Origin: Paramecium octaurelia
Taxonomy: Eukaryota > Ciliophora > Oligohymenophorea > Peniculida > Parameciidae
Reading direction: 5' to 3'
NCBI GenBank assembly: GCA_905182995.1
Contig: CAJJDP010000123.1
Span: 186,001-250,000 of the forward strand
Length of the DNA stretch: 64,000 nucleotides
Below are positions 23,839-36,400 of the stretch, in pieces. Numbering within the stretch: position 1 is the stretch's first letter; every line of letters begins with the position of its first letter. The notes under the pieces are model-generated. The model had not been told where the DNA came from. It made no database searches and saw nothing but the letters and a program-made list of their open reading frames with translations. A program made the position numbers and the translations under genes.

Positions 23839-24476
23839 TAGTTAATTTGAATTTGGATTATACAAATCATAATATATTTTAATTGACATATCCTTAAATC
23901 CCTCTCGGTAGAATATGGGATAATATTTAATGACTTTTAAGTAAGGAATTTCTTCTTTTTTCCTTCTATTCAAAAATAGTTGTTACTTAGAAGGTTCTTT
24001 AATGGAATATTAGCATATATATTATATGGACATAATTTAAATTTTTCTTCCTTAATGAGAATAACTTATTTTTTCTGGGAAGATATCCTTGCTAATTGAA
24101 TTTTTGATTCTAGAATTTTATATTTAATTCAGAGTTTAGGCTCGAACAAAGATGTTATTCAATTCACACAACTCTCTAAGCTTCTTATTAGTCCTTTACC
24201 TATAAATTAATGTTTAGAATTCATTTTGATCCCAAGTCAAAACACTGAAAAAAGCAAATATTTAAAAAAAAATAGCAAATAAATAATGACTATTATTAAA
24301 TTTGAGAATATATTCTTATGAAATGATGAGGGTAGAGTAGATGGCACATGTCGGTATGGTTTTTGAAATGATAGTCATCATTAATAATGAAAAGATTTTT
24401 CATGAAAGAAGCGATTTATTTGATAATGTAATTATTTCAAGATAGTTATTTTTTATTAATCCTATTAAAGAAGAAA
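23839..24476. other. Intergenic, with one short coding-like stretch
   Basis: Most of this is very AT-rich with nothing supported. A frame from ATG ATG at about 24323 to a TGA at about 24490 reads as protein-like (VEQMAHVGMVFEMIVI). It could be a 5' exon of the following gene joined by a 43-nt intron (GTAATT..AAAG), which is long for this genome. Confidence 0.3.
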
Positions 24477-24890
24477 ATGTTAAATCATGAAAATTAAGAA
24501 ATACCGTAAGATACATCTGAAATAACCTCAGTCTAAGAGAATTATTTAAATAAAACAATTTATCTAATTGAAATGTTCAAGGGGTTATAAGATATGATTT
24601 AGGAAATAAAATAACCAAGTACCAATGTTGAGTTAATTGATGCTATCTCACCCCTTTTTTACAACCCAGAATTAGATTAATACCAAAATCATCAAGCTTC
24701 CGAACATTTTAACATTGGTTAAAACATGAAGAACTCCCCTACTCTATAATTGAATTCAATAATTGAAACGCCATCAGGAAGATTGTATGGGTGTTATTGC
24801 CATTCAGAATAAAAAAAGTATTATCCTACTCCTTAAGCACTGGGAGGACATATACGATAGTATAAAAAAAATATGAATAAATAAAATTGA
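24477..24890 (+). CDS. Small protein with a single Cys-Cys/GGH motif
   Basis: This 137-codon frame runs from ATG 24477 to TGA 24890. The N-terminal half is acidic and helical (NKTIYLIEMFKGLQDMI). Near the end there is a C-x-C followed by PTPQALGGHIRQYKK. This ALGGH box resembles the core of one-finger C2H2 proteins, where QALGGH lies in the DNA-binding helix, but the second histidine is replaced here by tyrosine (GGHIRQY). It is therefore a degenerate or divergent zinc finger, and I do not claim DNA binding. Confidence 0.45.
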
Positions 24891-24899
24891 ATTATTCAA

Positions 24900-26777
24900 A
24901 ATTTATAATTTACAGAAGATTATTATTTTAAATAGTTCTTGAAACCATTTAGTATGGCTGGCATTTGCAATAGAGAATAATAATAACAGTAATTTCTGAA
25001 TAAATCACTCTATGTTGTCTAATTTAAAGTGGCTTTTATGCAAAATTTTGAGGGTTCTATAGAAGTATCTAAAATATTCTTAAATTTAGGCTATTAATAT
25101 TAATCCTTCAAAGCTATAATACTCTAATATACATCACTTCTACCATCTAAGTTATAGTAATAATACAATAGAAGATTCTCAATTAATACTTAAGTTCAAT
25201 AGTGCAGTCCTCTGACTTTTATTATTCCACTCATAATATGCATAATATGGTGTTTTGATTTTAGATTTGTCAATTATATACACGGGTTGAAATCTTTGAA
25301 GTTATTAAAAGCTCTCTTCTTTGATTGTATTGCTTTTTGGAAGAACTCAATAATATAAAAAGATAAATTTAAATTTCATCTATTAACTTTAATTAATTTA
25401 TGGGCTATATGTGTTCTAATATCAATTAGTTTGAACCCTTTTCTTTCAGATACTTAACATTGAGTTACCTTAATACAATATACAATATTGCTAGCCTTAT
25501 TATTAATTTCATATTTATTTCTTCTTCTAAGAAGTATAGGCATCATTAATTAAGTTATTACATGTTTATTTCATTTAAGATACTCCTTCTTTTTACTCAA
25601 TTTCTTTCCTCTATAGAAATAACACCTTTTGAATATAAAAATTAGAACTCCTATATTTTCAATTTTATTAATTCTATAGAATTTGCTTATTCTCAAATTA
25701 TAATTTAGAATAACTTTTAATGATTATCTGGTTTGGGATTCCTTACTTTTCAACTCTTAGAGTTTCTGAATGAATGAATGAATGAATGGGACTACCTAAA
25801 AAATCGAAATTTTATCAATTTCTTGTATCCTATAAAATTCAAATTTTTAGCATTATTCCTCATTTATTGATCAAACTCATCTGTAGGCCTGCATTATAAA
25901 TAAAATCCTTTGCTACCGCATCTCTAATTCCTGATTCCTATTTTTAAGATGGTTTATAGCAATTTAAATTATCATTTGATTAAATATCTATACGATATTT
26001 CCTGTCTTTTTCACTTTCATCAAATTTAATTATGGCTGATAATAAATCATGCTTTATCAACTTCATTTAATATTGGTTTTAATCACTCGAATAATCTAGA
26101 AATAGATCAAACATGCCTATCTAATATCTTGAATAATACATACAAATCCTTTAAGATTATATCTTAAAAATCATTGTAAACTTTATTGCATATTATATTA
26201 ATATATCAGTTTATATTCAAATAAGTCATGAAATATTAATTAATACAAAAGTAATGACATTATGGCTATAATCTATCGATTGATTTGCCCTCAATAAATC
26301 ACTATAATTAATTTTCCACATTTCTTTACTTTATAATAGTTTTGTATGTAATTCATTCTTTTTATGACATTCTAATATTTCTCTTATATTTCCTAATGTT
26401 AATTATTAATATGTCTTTCTATAGTCTCTAAAAATAACCTTAAAAAATTATCAAAGGAAGCAGATAATTATCCCTTACTTCAAGTAAATACATATATCCT
26501 TCTAGACTTCAATTCCAAATAACAAGTCAAATTTGAAAAATTTCAACACTCTCTAAACTATTTGTGTTGTTTATTTTTATATATCAAATCTTTTTTATTC
26601 AAATAAGTTTTTCATTTTTTCTATGTCTTCATATCTAAGAGAAAATTGATTTTTCCATTTCAATTTAACATTAGCATAAATTACTTAAAAATTAATGATA
26701 AATACAAAGCTTTCACCAAGAAAATAGGTAATTATTTAATTTAATAATTATAAATTATTAATCATTTCAATTAACAT
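24900..26777 (-). pseudogene. Unresolved multi-exon or decaying gene
   Basis: A minus-strand ATG at 26777, 30 bp after the stop of the cation-channel gene, opens a clean frame of about 100 codons (YEDIEKMKNLFEQKRF). A 34-nt intron then leads to a coiled stretch (LETIERHINNQHQEIQ). Further down, protein-like fragments alternate between frames (DESEKDRKYRIDIQ near 25,960; QRKEIEQKEGVSQM near 25,600), interrupted by in-frame TGAs. I could not build a full model with normal introns. It is either a pseudogene or an intron-dense gene. No family is recognised. Confidence 0.4.
25769..25788 (+). repeat. Tetranucleotide repeat (TGAA)n
   Basis: Five tandem copies of TGAA lie inside the unresolved minus-strand locus. 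Read on the minus strand they would give a Ser/Phe/Ile/His repeat. Confidence 0.8.
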
Positions 26778-26807
26778 TTTAAATAACAATACTAGAAATT
26801 ACTAAAC

Positions 26808-29800
26808 TCATTCTTTTACTTTGGATTACAAATCTTGCTGTTCTTCCATTTCTATTTATTTTTTTATTAAATTTTTCAAATCTGACATCTCATTATAAAT
26901 AATCTTATAATCTCCACCCTCTCTTTTAAGTTAAACTCTTTTCTTCCACAATCTGAATTTCTTTTGAATGTAAATTATAGCCACCATATCCCCACTATTG
27001 AAACTCGTTGGTTTAAATTTGCTAGTTGCATCTTTCCTTTAGAGATCACCTAATTAAATCCTTAATTTTTACTATACAGTCTTGTCCGTAGGTTCCAAAC
27101 TAATATTATTAAATACTATCACATACTTTGTAACCCCATATTTAAGTGTAACAGATATCTTCGTCAGAGATAGGATGACATCATGGAATTAATAACAGAG
27201 CATATTTGACTCCTTTGATTCGTAGATAGGAATGTTCAAGACTTTGAGAAAATTCTTCTTATTGTTTACATCTAATAAATCATCTTGGGCCACTCCGAAT
27301 ATTATTGCGATTTCAGAAGACAACTTCCAAAAATCCTTATAATTGATTAGTCCTTTCCCTTCAGGATCATAATTCCGCCACAATGACAAGACATCATTCA
27401 ATTAATATTTGCTTACTGCAGATTCTTCACTTTTGACATGCTCCTCATATGCTCCGAGCACAGAGGCAATCAGCAAATTCAAGATCATCAATGAAAATAT
27501 CAAATGGAATGAGACGAAATATAAATAGGCATAAGGAGTGCCACATCCATTGAATCCATACTTTTAGTAATCATCATAGGTTGACATATAATTACAGGCA
27601 AAATTAGGCTATTATTCGTGCAGAGTATCAACCATAATGAACCACCAACTTTCTGAGCTAGCAACCTTAATCAGGGAGAACATTGCAGTTGAGAATTTGC
27701 GAAAATGTTGATCCCATCCATTTAGATTTGACTGAGTTCTTATGAATGCAAACATATCTATTCCGAGTGTTGTGTAAATGAATAAAAATATGAACATGAT
27801 AAAGAGCATAGACAATGAATTCGGAATTACAGAGAAAATGGATGAGAATAGCTTCTCCAAATTATTAAAACGCCTATCTATTAATATATATTTAATACTT
27901 TATTATTCTGAAATTCCTTTACAATTAAAAAGCTACGGATATGGTATTTGAAATTCTTTTAAAATGAAAATTATAGTCCTCATGATTACGAATAAACAAA
28001 TTTGCTATTGCCCACCAAATTCCAATACTATCTAAAATGTTTGAATTATCCTTAAAGTATAAGCTCTTATCTTTGGCTAGGAATCTACAAACAATTTCAA
28101 AAGCAAAAATAAAAACAAAGACACTATTTATAGAATCTAATATTTGGTTGTAGTCATCACCAACACTTTAATCAGAACGTTGAAAATACATTGATAAAAC
28201 TATTGTATTACAAAATATGATGATTAACCAAAATATTTTAAAATATTTTTATTTAACCAATTAAAATAGTATTTTCCTGATGCAATTTGATGGTTTTTTG
28301 GATTTCACTAATGGTTACATGTTGTAAATTTGCATTTTTATTTAGAACCATTCCCTCTGAGTTTCATCAAGTAAATGGAAGTTTTAAGCCTTCATCTTTG
28401 CTTCTTGATAAGCATTCACAATGAGACCAATAAACATGTTTAACAAGCAGAGATTTCCTAAAAAGAAGAATAACTGAAAATATAGAGCATATATCCTATT
28501 ATAATTCTGTATTGGCTAATGATCTACATCAACAGCATTCCAAGCCTATTGTACTAATGGTATCCAATTTTCAGATGTGGCAGTACAGAACAGAGTCAAA
28601 ATACTCTAAAAGATGGTATCAAAGGTTAATATTTAATTTACCCATGATCCCCCATAATCAAAACAATCCTCTTTCTTTATAATGAAGTCCTTATGAATAC
28701 TATCATAAGCATCACAATAGTAGAAGGTCCCTTTCAACAATTTTAGAGCCAAAACTCCATATATTGCTAGCAATATTAAGCAGAAGATAGTTAATTATAT
28801 CATCTAAGTAAAAGCATTTAATAAAGATGCTTAGGCATAGGCAATATTCTTAGAAAAGACTGCTCCTATTTGGATAAATTATAAAATTCTTAGGGATGTT
28901 ACAAATTTGCTTAAGGGATGACTTATATCAAAGATCAAAGTTATCAAATCCACAATTGTTATCACAAATGAAAAGATATTATAAATTGACTATCTGAAGA
29001 AAGATTACTCATTCTTATATAATCCAAAAGCAATGCAATTTAATAGAATCACCAAAATGTAAAATACAGTTAAGAATATATACCCAACCTACAATATAAA
29101 AGAAATGTCTGAATTAGGATCTTCTAGTGGACTTAATAAAGCAATCCTTATACAAGTTAGCAAAATTAAGGCAAAATTAAATATTCTAAAATAGATATTC
29201 GTAACTAGGGAAGTCACTAACATTCTAAAATCAGATTCTGGAGCAAATATGAACAGTGTTTTTTCTGAATTTTCTCTCCGCACTGATTTTCTGATGTTTT
29301 GATTCATTTTTCTAGACGAAGATGGATCATTCCCTTATCCTGGAGATTTAATATTCTCATTGTCATTAGATTCGTCATCCATCTCATTAATTTCATCTTC
29401 TATATTGTGATCTTTAACGTGATCATCTGAAGCATCTTTTTTTTCTTCTGGCTTTCTTAAGCAATCAATTATGCTCTCCTTATTAGCTATATTATAAATA
29501 AATAATATATACATAGAATATTAGTTGGAGTCTACACCTTATAATCTATTAAATCACAATTAGGATTGATATTGTCTTTTTGACCTTTTAGTTCAAAGAA
29601 CAAGGAAAGTTTTCCATTTTTCTTAGCATCATTTGGTTATGTTAAAATTTATGCTTATGCTTTCTATTATTAATTAGCTGCATTGATATTTTATGTAATA
29701 CTATGGATTTTTGCTCTTTATCTTTTTTTCAAGATGGATACAAAAAATCCCACAGCATTCTTATAGTATTGTGTAAAATTAATAGGTTTGATTTCTTATT

Positions 29801-32094
29801 CTATCTTTTTAAGTTAAGTGCAAAATTCATTTAAAAATACAGCTAATAACAATCTGACAAACAGAATCTATCCTAATAAGATAAAGAAAATATGATAGAG
29901 GAGAGATACCCATATTCTCTCTCCATATAATAACATAGTTATGTGCCATTCCTCATTATAAAAGATATTAGTGGCAGCCATAAAGGAATTACCTAATCCT
30001 TCATAATTAATAGATGCTGAAATGCCATTAATTGAATCGACTGGTTGATAGGATCCATTAGATAATTGTTCAAATCTTACTTTGTATGCTAAAAACTCTT
30101 ATCCGAAAAGGGAAGTAAATAATATTATTATTATGAAAAGTAAGATCATATCCTTGATTTTAAAGAGAGTCTAAATTAAACATCTTGCTAACACACTAAT
30201 TGAGTAGAAAATTCTTGCGATATAGAGTAATTTGATCTAATTTTAATTAATAATTTACTAAACGAAGCATTTTGAATGCCTTTACTAAATTAATGTATCT
30301 ATTTGTATTAATAATTATTGACTCATCAAAAAAAAATAAGACAACAATCAAAATAATTTAAGTCAAAATTACAAGTGAATCAAATACATCAATGATTTCT
30401 TTAAATTGTTCAGCTAATCCATTACCCCATAATGATATAAAGAATTCAAATATAAAATAGAGGATACATATGAAATCTAAAATCATAAGACTTTCATAGC
30501 TTAAAATATCATGAATAAACTTACTTTGTTTTACTTATTCCATGATGATCAGAAACAATTACTATAGCTGATACAATTATTACAAAACAATTTATATATT
30601 TAAAAGTATTTGACTTGGCTATTATGGTTGAAATGTTTAAGAACTTCTAGAAGTGTTCTGATAAGAATGTTTGTTAATCCTCCTCATCTTAATAATATAA
30701 AGATATTTAATATTTCTTTTTGGAATTTCTTTTTTTTGATTTCTATTCATTTATTTAAGCTAATCTAGTCATTATTTGTTGTTATTTCTTTTTCATTATT
30801 TCATTTTCTATTACTTCCTTCTCATTATCAATGCTTTTATTTTACTTTATTGTACTCAATACTAAAAATGATTCATAAAATGAAGCCAATAGCAAATTTG
30901 ATAAAAGATATGCCCTACAATAAATGATATTATATTTACAATATGAAAATTAAAGATACGAAATAAAATGCAGTAATATAAGTGGTCATTGCTCTCCAAA
31001 ACATAAATGTTGTCCCTGACCATCCTGTGACATTTAAGAATGTAAATACTACAAATAAAGAGTAAAAGAAATCATCAAAACGAATAAACCCAAAGCCAAA
31101 TTATTCAATCACATTTTCTGTCATATTTCTAGGTAGATTATAATCTGCTAATGATCCGCAATATGAATTATCCGAGCATTCCCAAATGCCGCATAAGAAT
31201 TTTATATCATCTACAGCTCTCCACTCCTCATTAACTGGTTCAGGAGTCTCCCTACATCTATATTCTGTAACCCCCATAAATAAATGAAGACCGATTATGC
31301 TATAGTATAGAACTACGAAAAGCAAAGGTATTAAAATTGGACCCAATCTAGAAAAACTTCCGATGAATGCATCAAATTGTTTCTTTAAAATTTTGGAATC
31401 CTATATCAAACGCAAGGTCCTAAATAATCGTATAACTCTCAGAATGTGAATCAATTGATTTTCACTTTTGATGTCTCCCAATATTGACCATGTAGCAATA
31501 AAAGTAAGGAAGTTTACAACATTCCACCAAGATTTTAAATACGCATTTTTTCCTAATACAAAACCCTTTATTATTATTGATCCAAGACATTCTAAGCCAA
31601 AAATGATGTTGCAAAATATCTCTAAGGTTATTGAAATTCTATTTCTATTGTCATCTTCTAAGTTAATTCTTGATTAATAATCATACAGGCAAACTGCTAT
31701 TATATTCAAAAATGTGATTATTCGAATAACTTGAAGGAATAACTTTTCGTTAAATGATTTATATAAACTCAATCGGAAGGGGTTATCCGATTTGAAGAGA
31801 AATAAAGAGTTATCTGCAAACTAGGTAATATTAATTTTAATTTACAGGCCATTAAGCATCGTTTTACAATAGATCGTCCTCGATTAATTCTGGATTAAGG
31901 TATTACATTGGCTTTTTCATCTTAATCTCCAATAGATCTGGTTTTGCTATGATATTGTTCCAATTAAAGATCTCATTTTCAAAACTTAGAAAAGAATTCA
32001 ATCTTAAAATTGTTTATTAATGGATCGCCTCATCCTATCTTGCTTTTGGAAATGTCAAAAATTCTACACCTATGGATTTTAGAGTTTTAGACAT
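26808..32094 (-). CDS. Four-domain voltage-gated cation (Ca2+-type) channel alpha subunit
   Basis: The spliced product is 1712 aa, an exact frame after six introns (31821-31845, 30915-30939, 30500-30524, 30237-30258, 29487-29512 and 27874-27898). Four homologous six-helix domains are visible, with Arg/Lys-bearing S4 segments (domain I HILRVIRLFRTLRLI; domain II KAFKMLRLIKLL). Pore loops read LNVTGW (I, about residue 353), FYNEEW (II, about 680), ATSENW (III, about 1132) and ASSESW (IV, about 1434). Acidic residues in II-IV fit a Ca2+-type filter, while domain I seems to carry Thr. An EF-hand-like segment after domain IV (NYDPEGKGLINYKDF) matches Cav C-termini. In ciliates such channels carry the ciliary Ca2+ current that triggers backward swimming. 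Confidence 0.93.
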
Positions 32095-32547
32095 TATTTA
32101 ATATAATATATAATATCTTCAATAAGTTATCAAAAACTATTGTTCTTGGAATCCATGGCAAGAGCATATGTTTTAGTGTTATTTTAATTTATATCACATT
32201 TAACAACTCTTTGTCCATTTTTTAGTTAATTCAAGTGATGTTTCAATATCTAAAACATTTTAAGTTGAATGTCACTTTTCCTTTATAAATATTTGATTTA
32301 CAATTTGCAACCCATAAAATTGAATCACATTAGACTTGAGTTTCCATTTTAATAACATGTTTTCAATTCTTATCACATTTTTGGGGTAAGCGTTATGAAA
32401 AAAATTTAATTAATATTTTTTTAAGTCTTAATTCATCATAAATGATTGTTTTATTATATAATAATTTTTATATAGCTTTATTAATTATGAATAAATGAAC
32501 CATAAAGTTAAAATGCATATAATTAATATTAGTTTAGACATTTTCAA

Positions 32548-32808
32548 ATGATGTCAAACGTCAGTACCTCATTATTTTAAATTCCAGAAAAAATTATAGA
32601 ATATATATTAATTTCAATTATTAATATAGTGACTCTTAAATTCATAGAGATATATCACTGCGAAACTATTAATTGTCATACAGCTTTAGAAAAATTAAAA
32701 AAAGTAGAAAATTTATCGAAAATTGTAAATTATCAATAACAAAGTGGTTTAGAAATTAAACATTACCATACCAATAATTTTTTATTTGAAATTGTCACAT
32801 TTTAATGA
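32548..32808 (+). CDS. Small ORF, unknown
   Basis: An uninterrupted frame of 86 codons runs from tandem ATGs at 32548/32551 to TGA 32808. It reads IPEKIIEYILISIINIVTL and then a Lys/Glu-rich helix (ALEKLKKVENLSKIV). The composition is protein-like, but the surroundings are extremely AT-rich. The flanking stretches 32095-32547 and 32809-33255 hold nothing I can support. Confidence 0.35.
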
Positions 32809-33255
32809 GTATTTTGATTTGAAATTATAATGAGGTCTTATTATATTTCAAGCTAACTTTTTGTTATTTGAGAAAAAAGATGAATAAAATATTTATAATT
32901 ATCAATTTAAATCATTAAAATATCCAATTTCATCATAACTATTAATCTGATAGTAATTATAATTTATATTTTTACGAACACAAACTTCACTGAAATTGAA
33001 ACCTATTTGAAAAATTACATTTAGAGCATTATTTATAGTGAATAAATGAAGATGTCTAAATTAAGATGTATAAATTTATGAGATCAATTTTTGATGTTAT
33101 CGTACTGATTTATGCAAATTGAATTCAAAGTCCTCCATCATTGTAAAATCTACTAGGATTAATTTGTATGGGGATATCTATGCTAAATTTATACGAATTG
33201 AAATGTTTATTTGTATATTTTTCTTATTTATTATTTTTACTTTTAATAAAAGACT

Positions 33256-34084
33256 ATGGAAACAAGAGTAAAATCAAAAAACTGCTTTGTTATCAAAACT
33301 CAATTTACTTAATAAATATTGTCGAACCCCTCTCCAAAATAACGTAGCCAAAGATATTTTACAAAAGTACCCACAAATAGGGAATAAAAACCAAGTGTCA
33401 TAAAATTACTATCACTTAATGAAATAAAATCGAACTTAGAAATGTATTTTAGAATGTTACTCATTTTATAGTCACAAAAGAAGTCGAAGTTCTGAATCTA
33501 CATATGAAGGAAGTTTAAATAAAAGATGTTAATTTATATTTTTAACTTTTACTCACCAAAAACCAAAATACCAAAGACATAGACTTTGCATTAAAATGTG
33601 GAGAAAATTGATCCTTTGCGTTTAGGCCATCCTTTTTATGTTTAAAGTTGCATTAGTTGAATACAAGATAAGAAGTAGTTCACCACCAAAAATGTCAATT
33701 TGCCAATAATTAATCCATCACCATCCCTACCCAGAAAGTCCCTCTAACAGAAAAAGAAAGAAGAGTTCAAGTGTAGAAACCAAAAATAGAAATTGTAGTT
33801 TTGGTGAAAAGATTCAAACTTTGATTCTTCTCTAAAAATCGAAATTAGATGCTCAAAGAAATAGTACTTATCTAAGACAAATGAAAAACCAAGATATAAG
33901 ATTAACTCGCTTGATCAGTTAAAAAGCAGCAAGCACTCACTCTCTACACATCAATTCTCTACACACAACAATCGACAATTCCAAGTAGTTACCCTCTATA
34001 AATAAAGTGGAGTATTTTGAAAGACCCCTCCTAATTTCATCCTCATAAAAAAAATTTTCTCTAAAAATAAAGAAAATACATTGA
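33256..34084 (+). CDS. Basic Ser-rich protein, unknown
   Basis: Two exons joined by a 28-nt intron (33444-33471, GTA..TAG) give 266 aa in an exact frame. The protein is rich in Lys, Arg and Ser (SPKQRSQRYFTKVPT, then HKRSRSSESTYEG, then ESPSNRKRKKSSS), with one hydrophobic stretch in the middle (LILCVQAILFMFKVALV) that could be a membrane helix. No family is recognised. It converges with the ribosomal protein uL13 gene, with 47 bp between stops. Confidence 0.6.
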
Positions 34085-34131
34085 AAAAACATTACTCAAT
34101 ATTTAATTGTACATTATGTTATTATAATATT

Positions 34132-34776
34132 TCAATAGCCCAACTTCTCTAATTCTGCATTGATGCTAGTAAGTTCTTTAGCTCCAATAGCCTTTCTTCT
34201 GAGATTTTCTCTTTGAATTTTTCTCTTGTAATATGTGGCACCTCTAATAAATTAAATTTTATTTATACCTTTATTTTCTCTTCTCTTCAAGTCTGTTAAC
34301 AACTGCTTATGAATTCCATCCGACTGAAGCGCATAAATCACCCAAAGTGCAGAAGGGTCTATGGTTCTTGAGTCTGATCAATTTAATGGCATCTGGAATA
34401 ACCTATCTCTTTCTTGTGTCATAAGGAGGGGGGACACCTTCAAAGACCTTTAATCTTTCAAGGGCAGCTGCTCCTCTCTTTGACTTGTATTGAAGCATAC
34501 CTCTAACAACCTTCCAAAAGCATCTTGATGGTGTTCTATAGTGCTTATATCCTCTTCTTGGATTGAAAGCCATTCTCTTATTCAAATATTCTTCGAAGAT
34601 GACTCTGTTTCTAAAGAGAGATCCTTCAATTATTAAAATCGCTTACCTGATTGTTAAATCAACTCAGTTCTAACAACAACAATTCTTTATCCTCTTTACA
34701 ATTCCTTGGCAATATATGAAGCCAATCTACCAAGTAAATGGCCTTTTCCATCAATCACTATTTCCTTCTCAAACAT
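34132..34776 (-). CDS. RPL13A: 60S ribosomal protein uL13 (L13a)
   Basis: The spliced product is 198 aa with introns 34624-34646 (23 nt) and 34244-34268 (25 nt). It matches uL13 from end to end: [61 protein letters not shown] and [10 protein letters not shown]. It has the usual eukaryotic length and is a structural component of the large ribosomal subunit. The codon choice is noticeably less AT-rich than in its neighbours, as expected for a highly expressed gene. Confidence 0.97.
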
Positions 34777-34871
34777 TTAATTTTAAATAAATTTTCAAAA
34801 TGATTTTTATATGATAAAATACTTAACATTCATGAAGACAATTCTTAATGAGATATACTTAATTCTATTTC

Positions 34872-36380
34872 TCATAATTAATTAATATATTAAAGCAGAT
34901 TCACATCTCCATATAACATTCTAAATTACTTTTTCTAATCATCACTCAATTAAATAAGTTTAGTAAATTATTCCTCCATATTTTAGTAATTTATCACACT
35001 AATCACACTTATTTTTGGTCCAAATTTTCCGCTAAATGCCCTCCCAAGTTTTGATCTAGTGCTTGCAAAGATAACCGGAATATTTTTATTGAAGCATTCT
35101 TTTAAAACCTTCAAGATTTGATGATCTGGCCCATCTGAAATGATACTCATTTTTATTTACTTTTAATAGGACACTCTTAAATGCCAATTGGTATAATTAT
35201 TAATTTTGCTGATTTTTCAGGTAACGTATATTAAATACTTCTTAAACATTCTTTAATACCAGCCACAATTCTCTTTTTATTCTTTTTGGGTTCAATTACT
35301 TTCTTTTTTGCTTACATAAAACTGAGTTCATTAATAAATTGCAATGCCATATCGTCCAATTCTTTACAAGGAATTTGAGTAATCCATGGTCTAATTTTCA
35401 TATTATTATATTTTTCCTTAGAATAAGGATTGATGTTGGATAACTAAGTTAGAATAGTTATCAACTATTAGTCATCATCTTTTATTTGATCTTCATCAAC
35501 TGTCTCATAATCAGGATCATTAATATTGTCCCACAATTATTTTGCTTTTTGTATCTTTGATAGCTTTTTCTTTTTTATCTCTTGCTAAACAATTTAGACA
35601 TTATTATTCTCATCTAAGACATAACCAAATTATTTTTTTTTTTCTCTTCTCACATATTATTTGTATTAAATTCTTAATTCCCTAATTAATTAATTGATTT
35701 TCTTCATTCCTAATAAATTGTTCCTTTTCTGCTTTTTCTCCATTAATTTTGAAAACTTCTCCATTCTTTTTCTTTACTCTAACATTCTTTATCCCTTAAT
35801 ACGCTCATCATATTCTGCTTTCTTAACTTCATATTCTTTTACTTGTTTATGAAATTCCTCATACTCTTTTTGAGTGTAGGTCCAGTAGCCAAGTTTTGGA
35901 TCTAATTGCAATGCATATTAAAATACCTAAAACCAATTACCTAGGTTCTTCTGGAGCTTCTATGTTTTCTTATTTTACATCTTTCTTTTAGGCCTTCTAT
36001 TCTGTTTTCTATTATTCAACCTTATTATCCTTCGGCAATTTCTCCATCTTTTAACCATATTTTTGTTGCTATTCTAGTTATTGTTTTTATTAATCATCCT
36101 TATTGCTTTTAATTTACATTTTTTGATTTTCATTCAATTCCTTCTTTTTTTGTTATTCATTAGATTATTTTGATTGCTTATGAGTATTCTACTTATAATT
36201 TTTCGAATCAGGACGATAATTATAGTTTTCATATTTAAATTAATCTTCTCCATAATTGTCATAGGGATAATAGCACTAGAAATTAGTATTTTGAGATGGC
36301 TAGTTAGTATTCATTTATGACTCAATTATTTCACAAGAAAATGCATTTGCATTCAAGTTTAGTTTTTTTCTTTGCTGCAT
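34872..36380 (-). CDS. SECIS-binding-protein-2-like protein with L7Ae RNA-binding domain
   Basis: The spliced product is 485 aa with introns 35902-35926 (25 nt) and 35135-35160 (26 nt). The N-terminal half is Gln/Lys-rich, with a basic helical block (KEYEEFHKQVKEYEVKKAEY). The C-terminal domain reads KRIVAGIKECLRSI, then IPVIFASTRSKLGRAFSGK and then ISVISVINY. This is the SBP2/SECISBP2L type of L7Ae fold, which binds the kink-turn of SECIS elements and recruits Sec-tRNA for UGA recoding. An 11-A tract (plus 35633-35643) is in frame. It is a head-to-head pair with the CFAP97 gene, with 20 bp between starts. Confidence 0.8.
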
Positions 36381-36400
36381 AAATTATTTATTAATAAATA

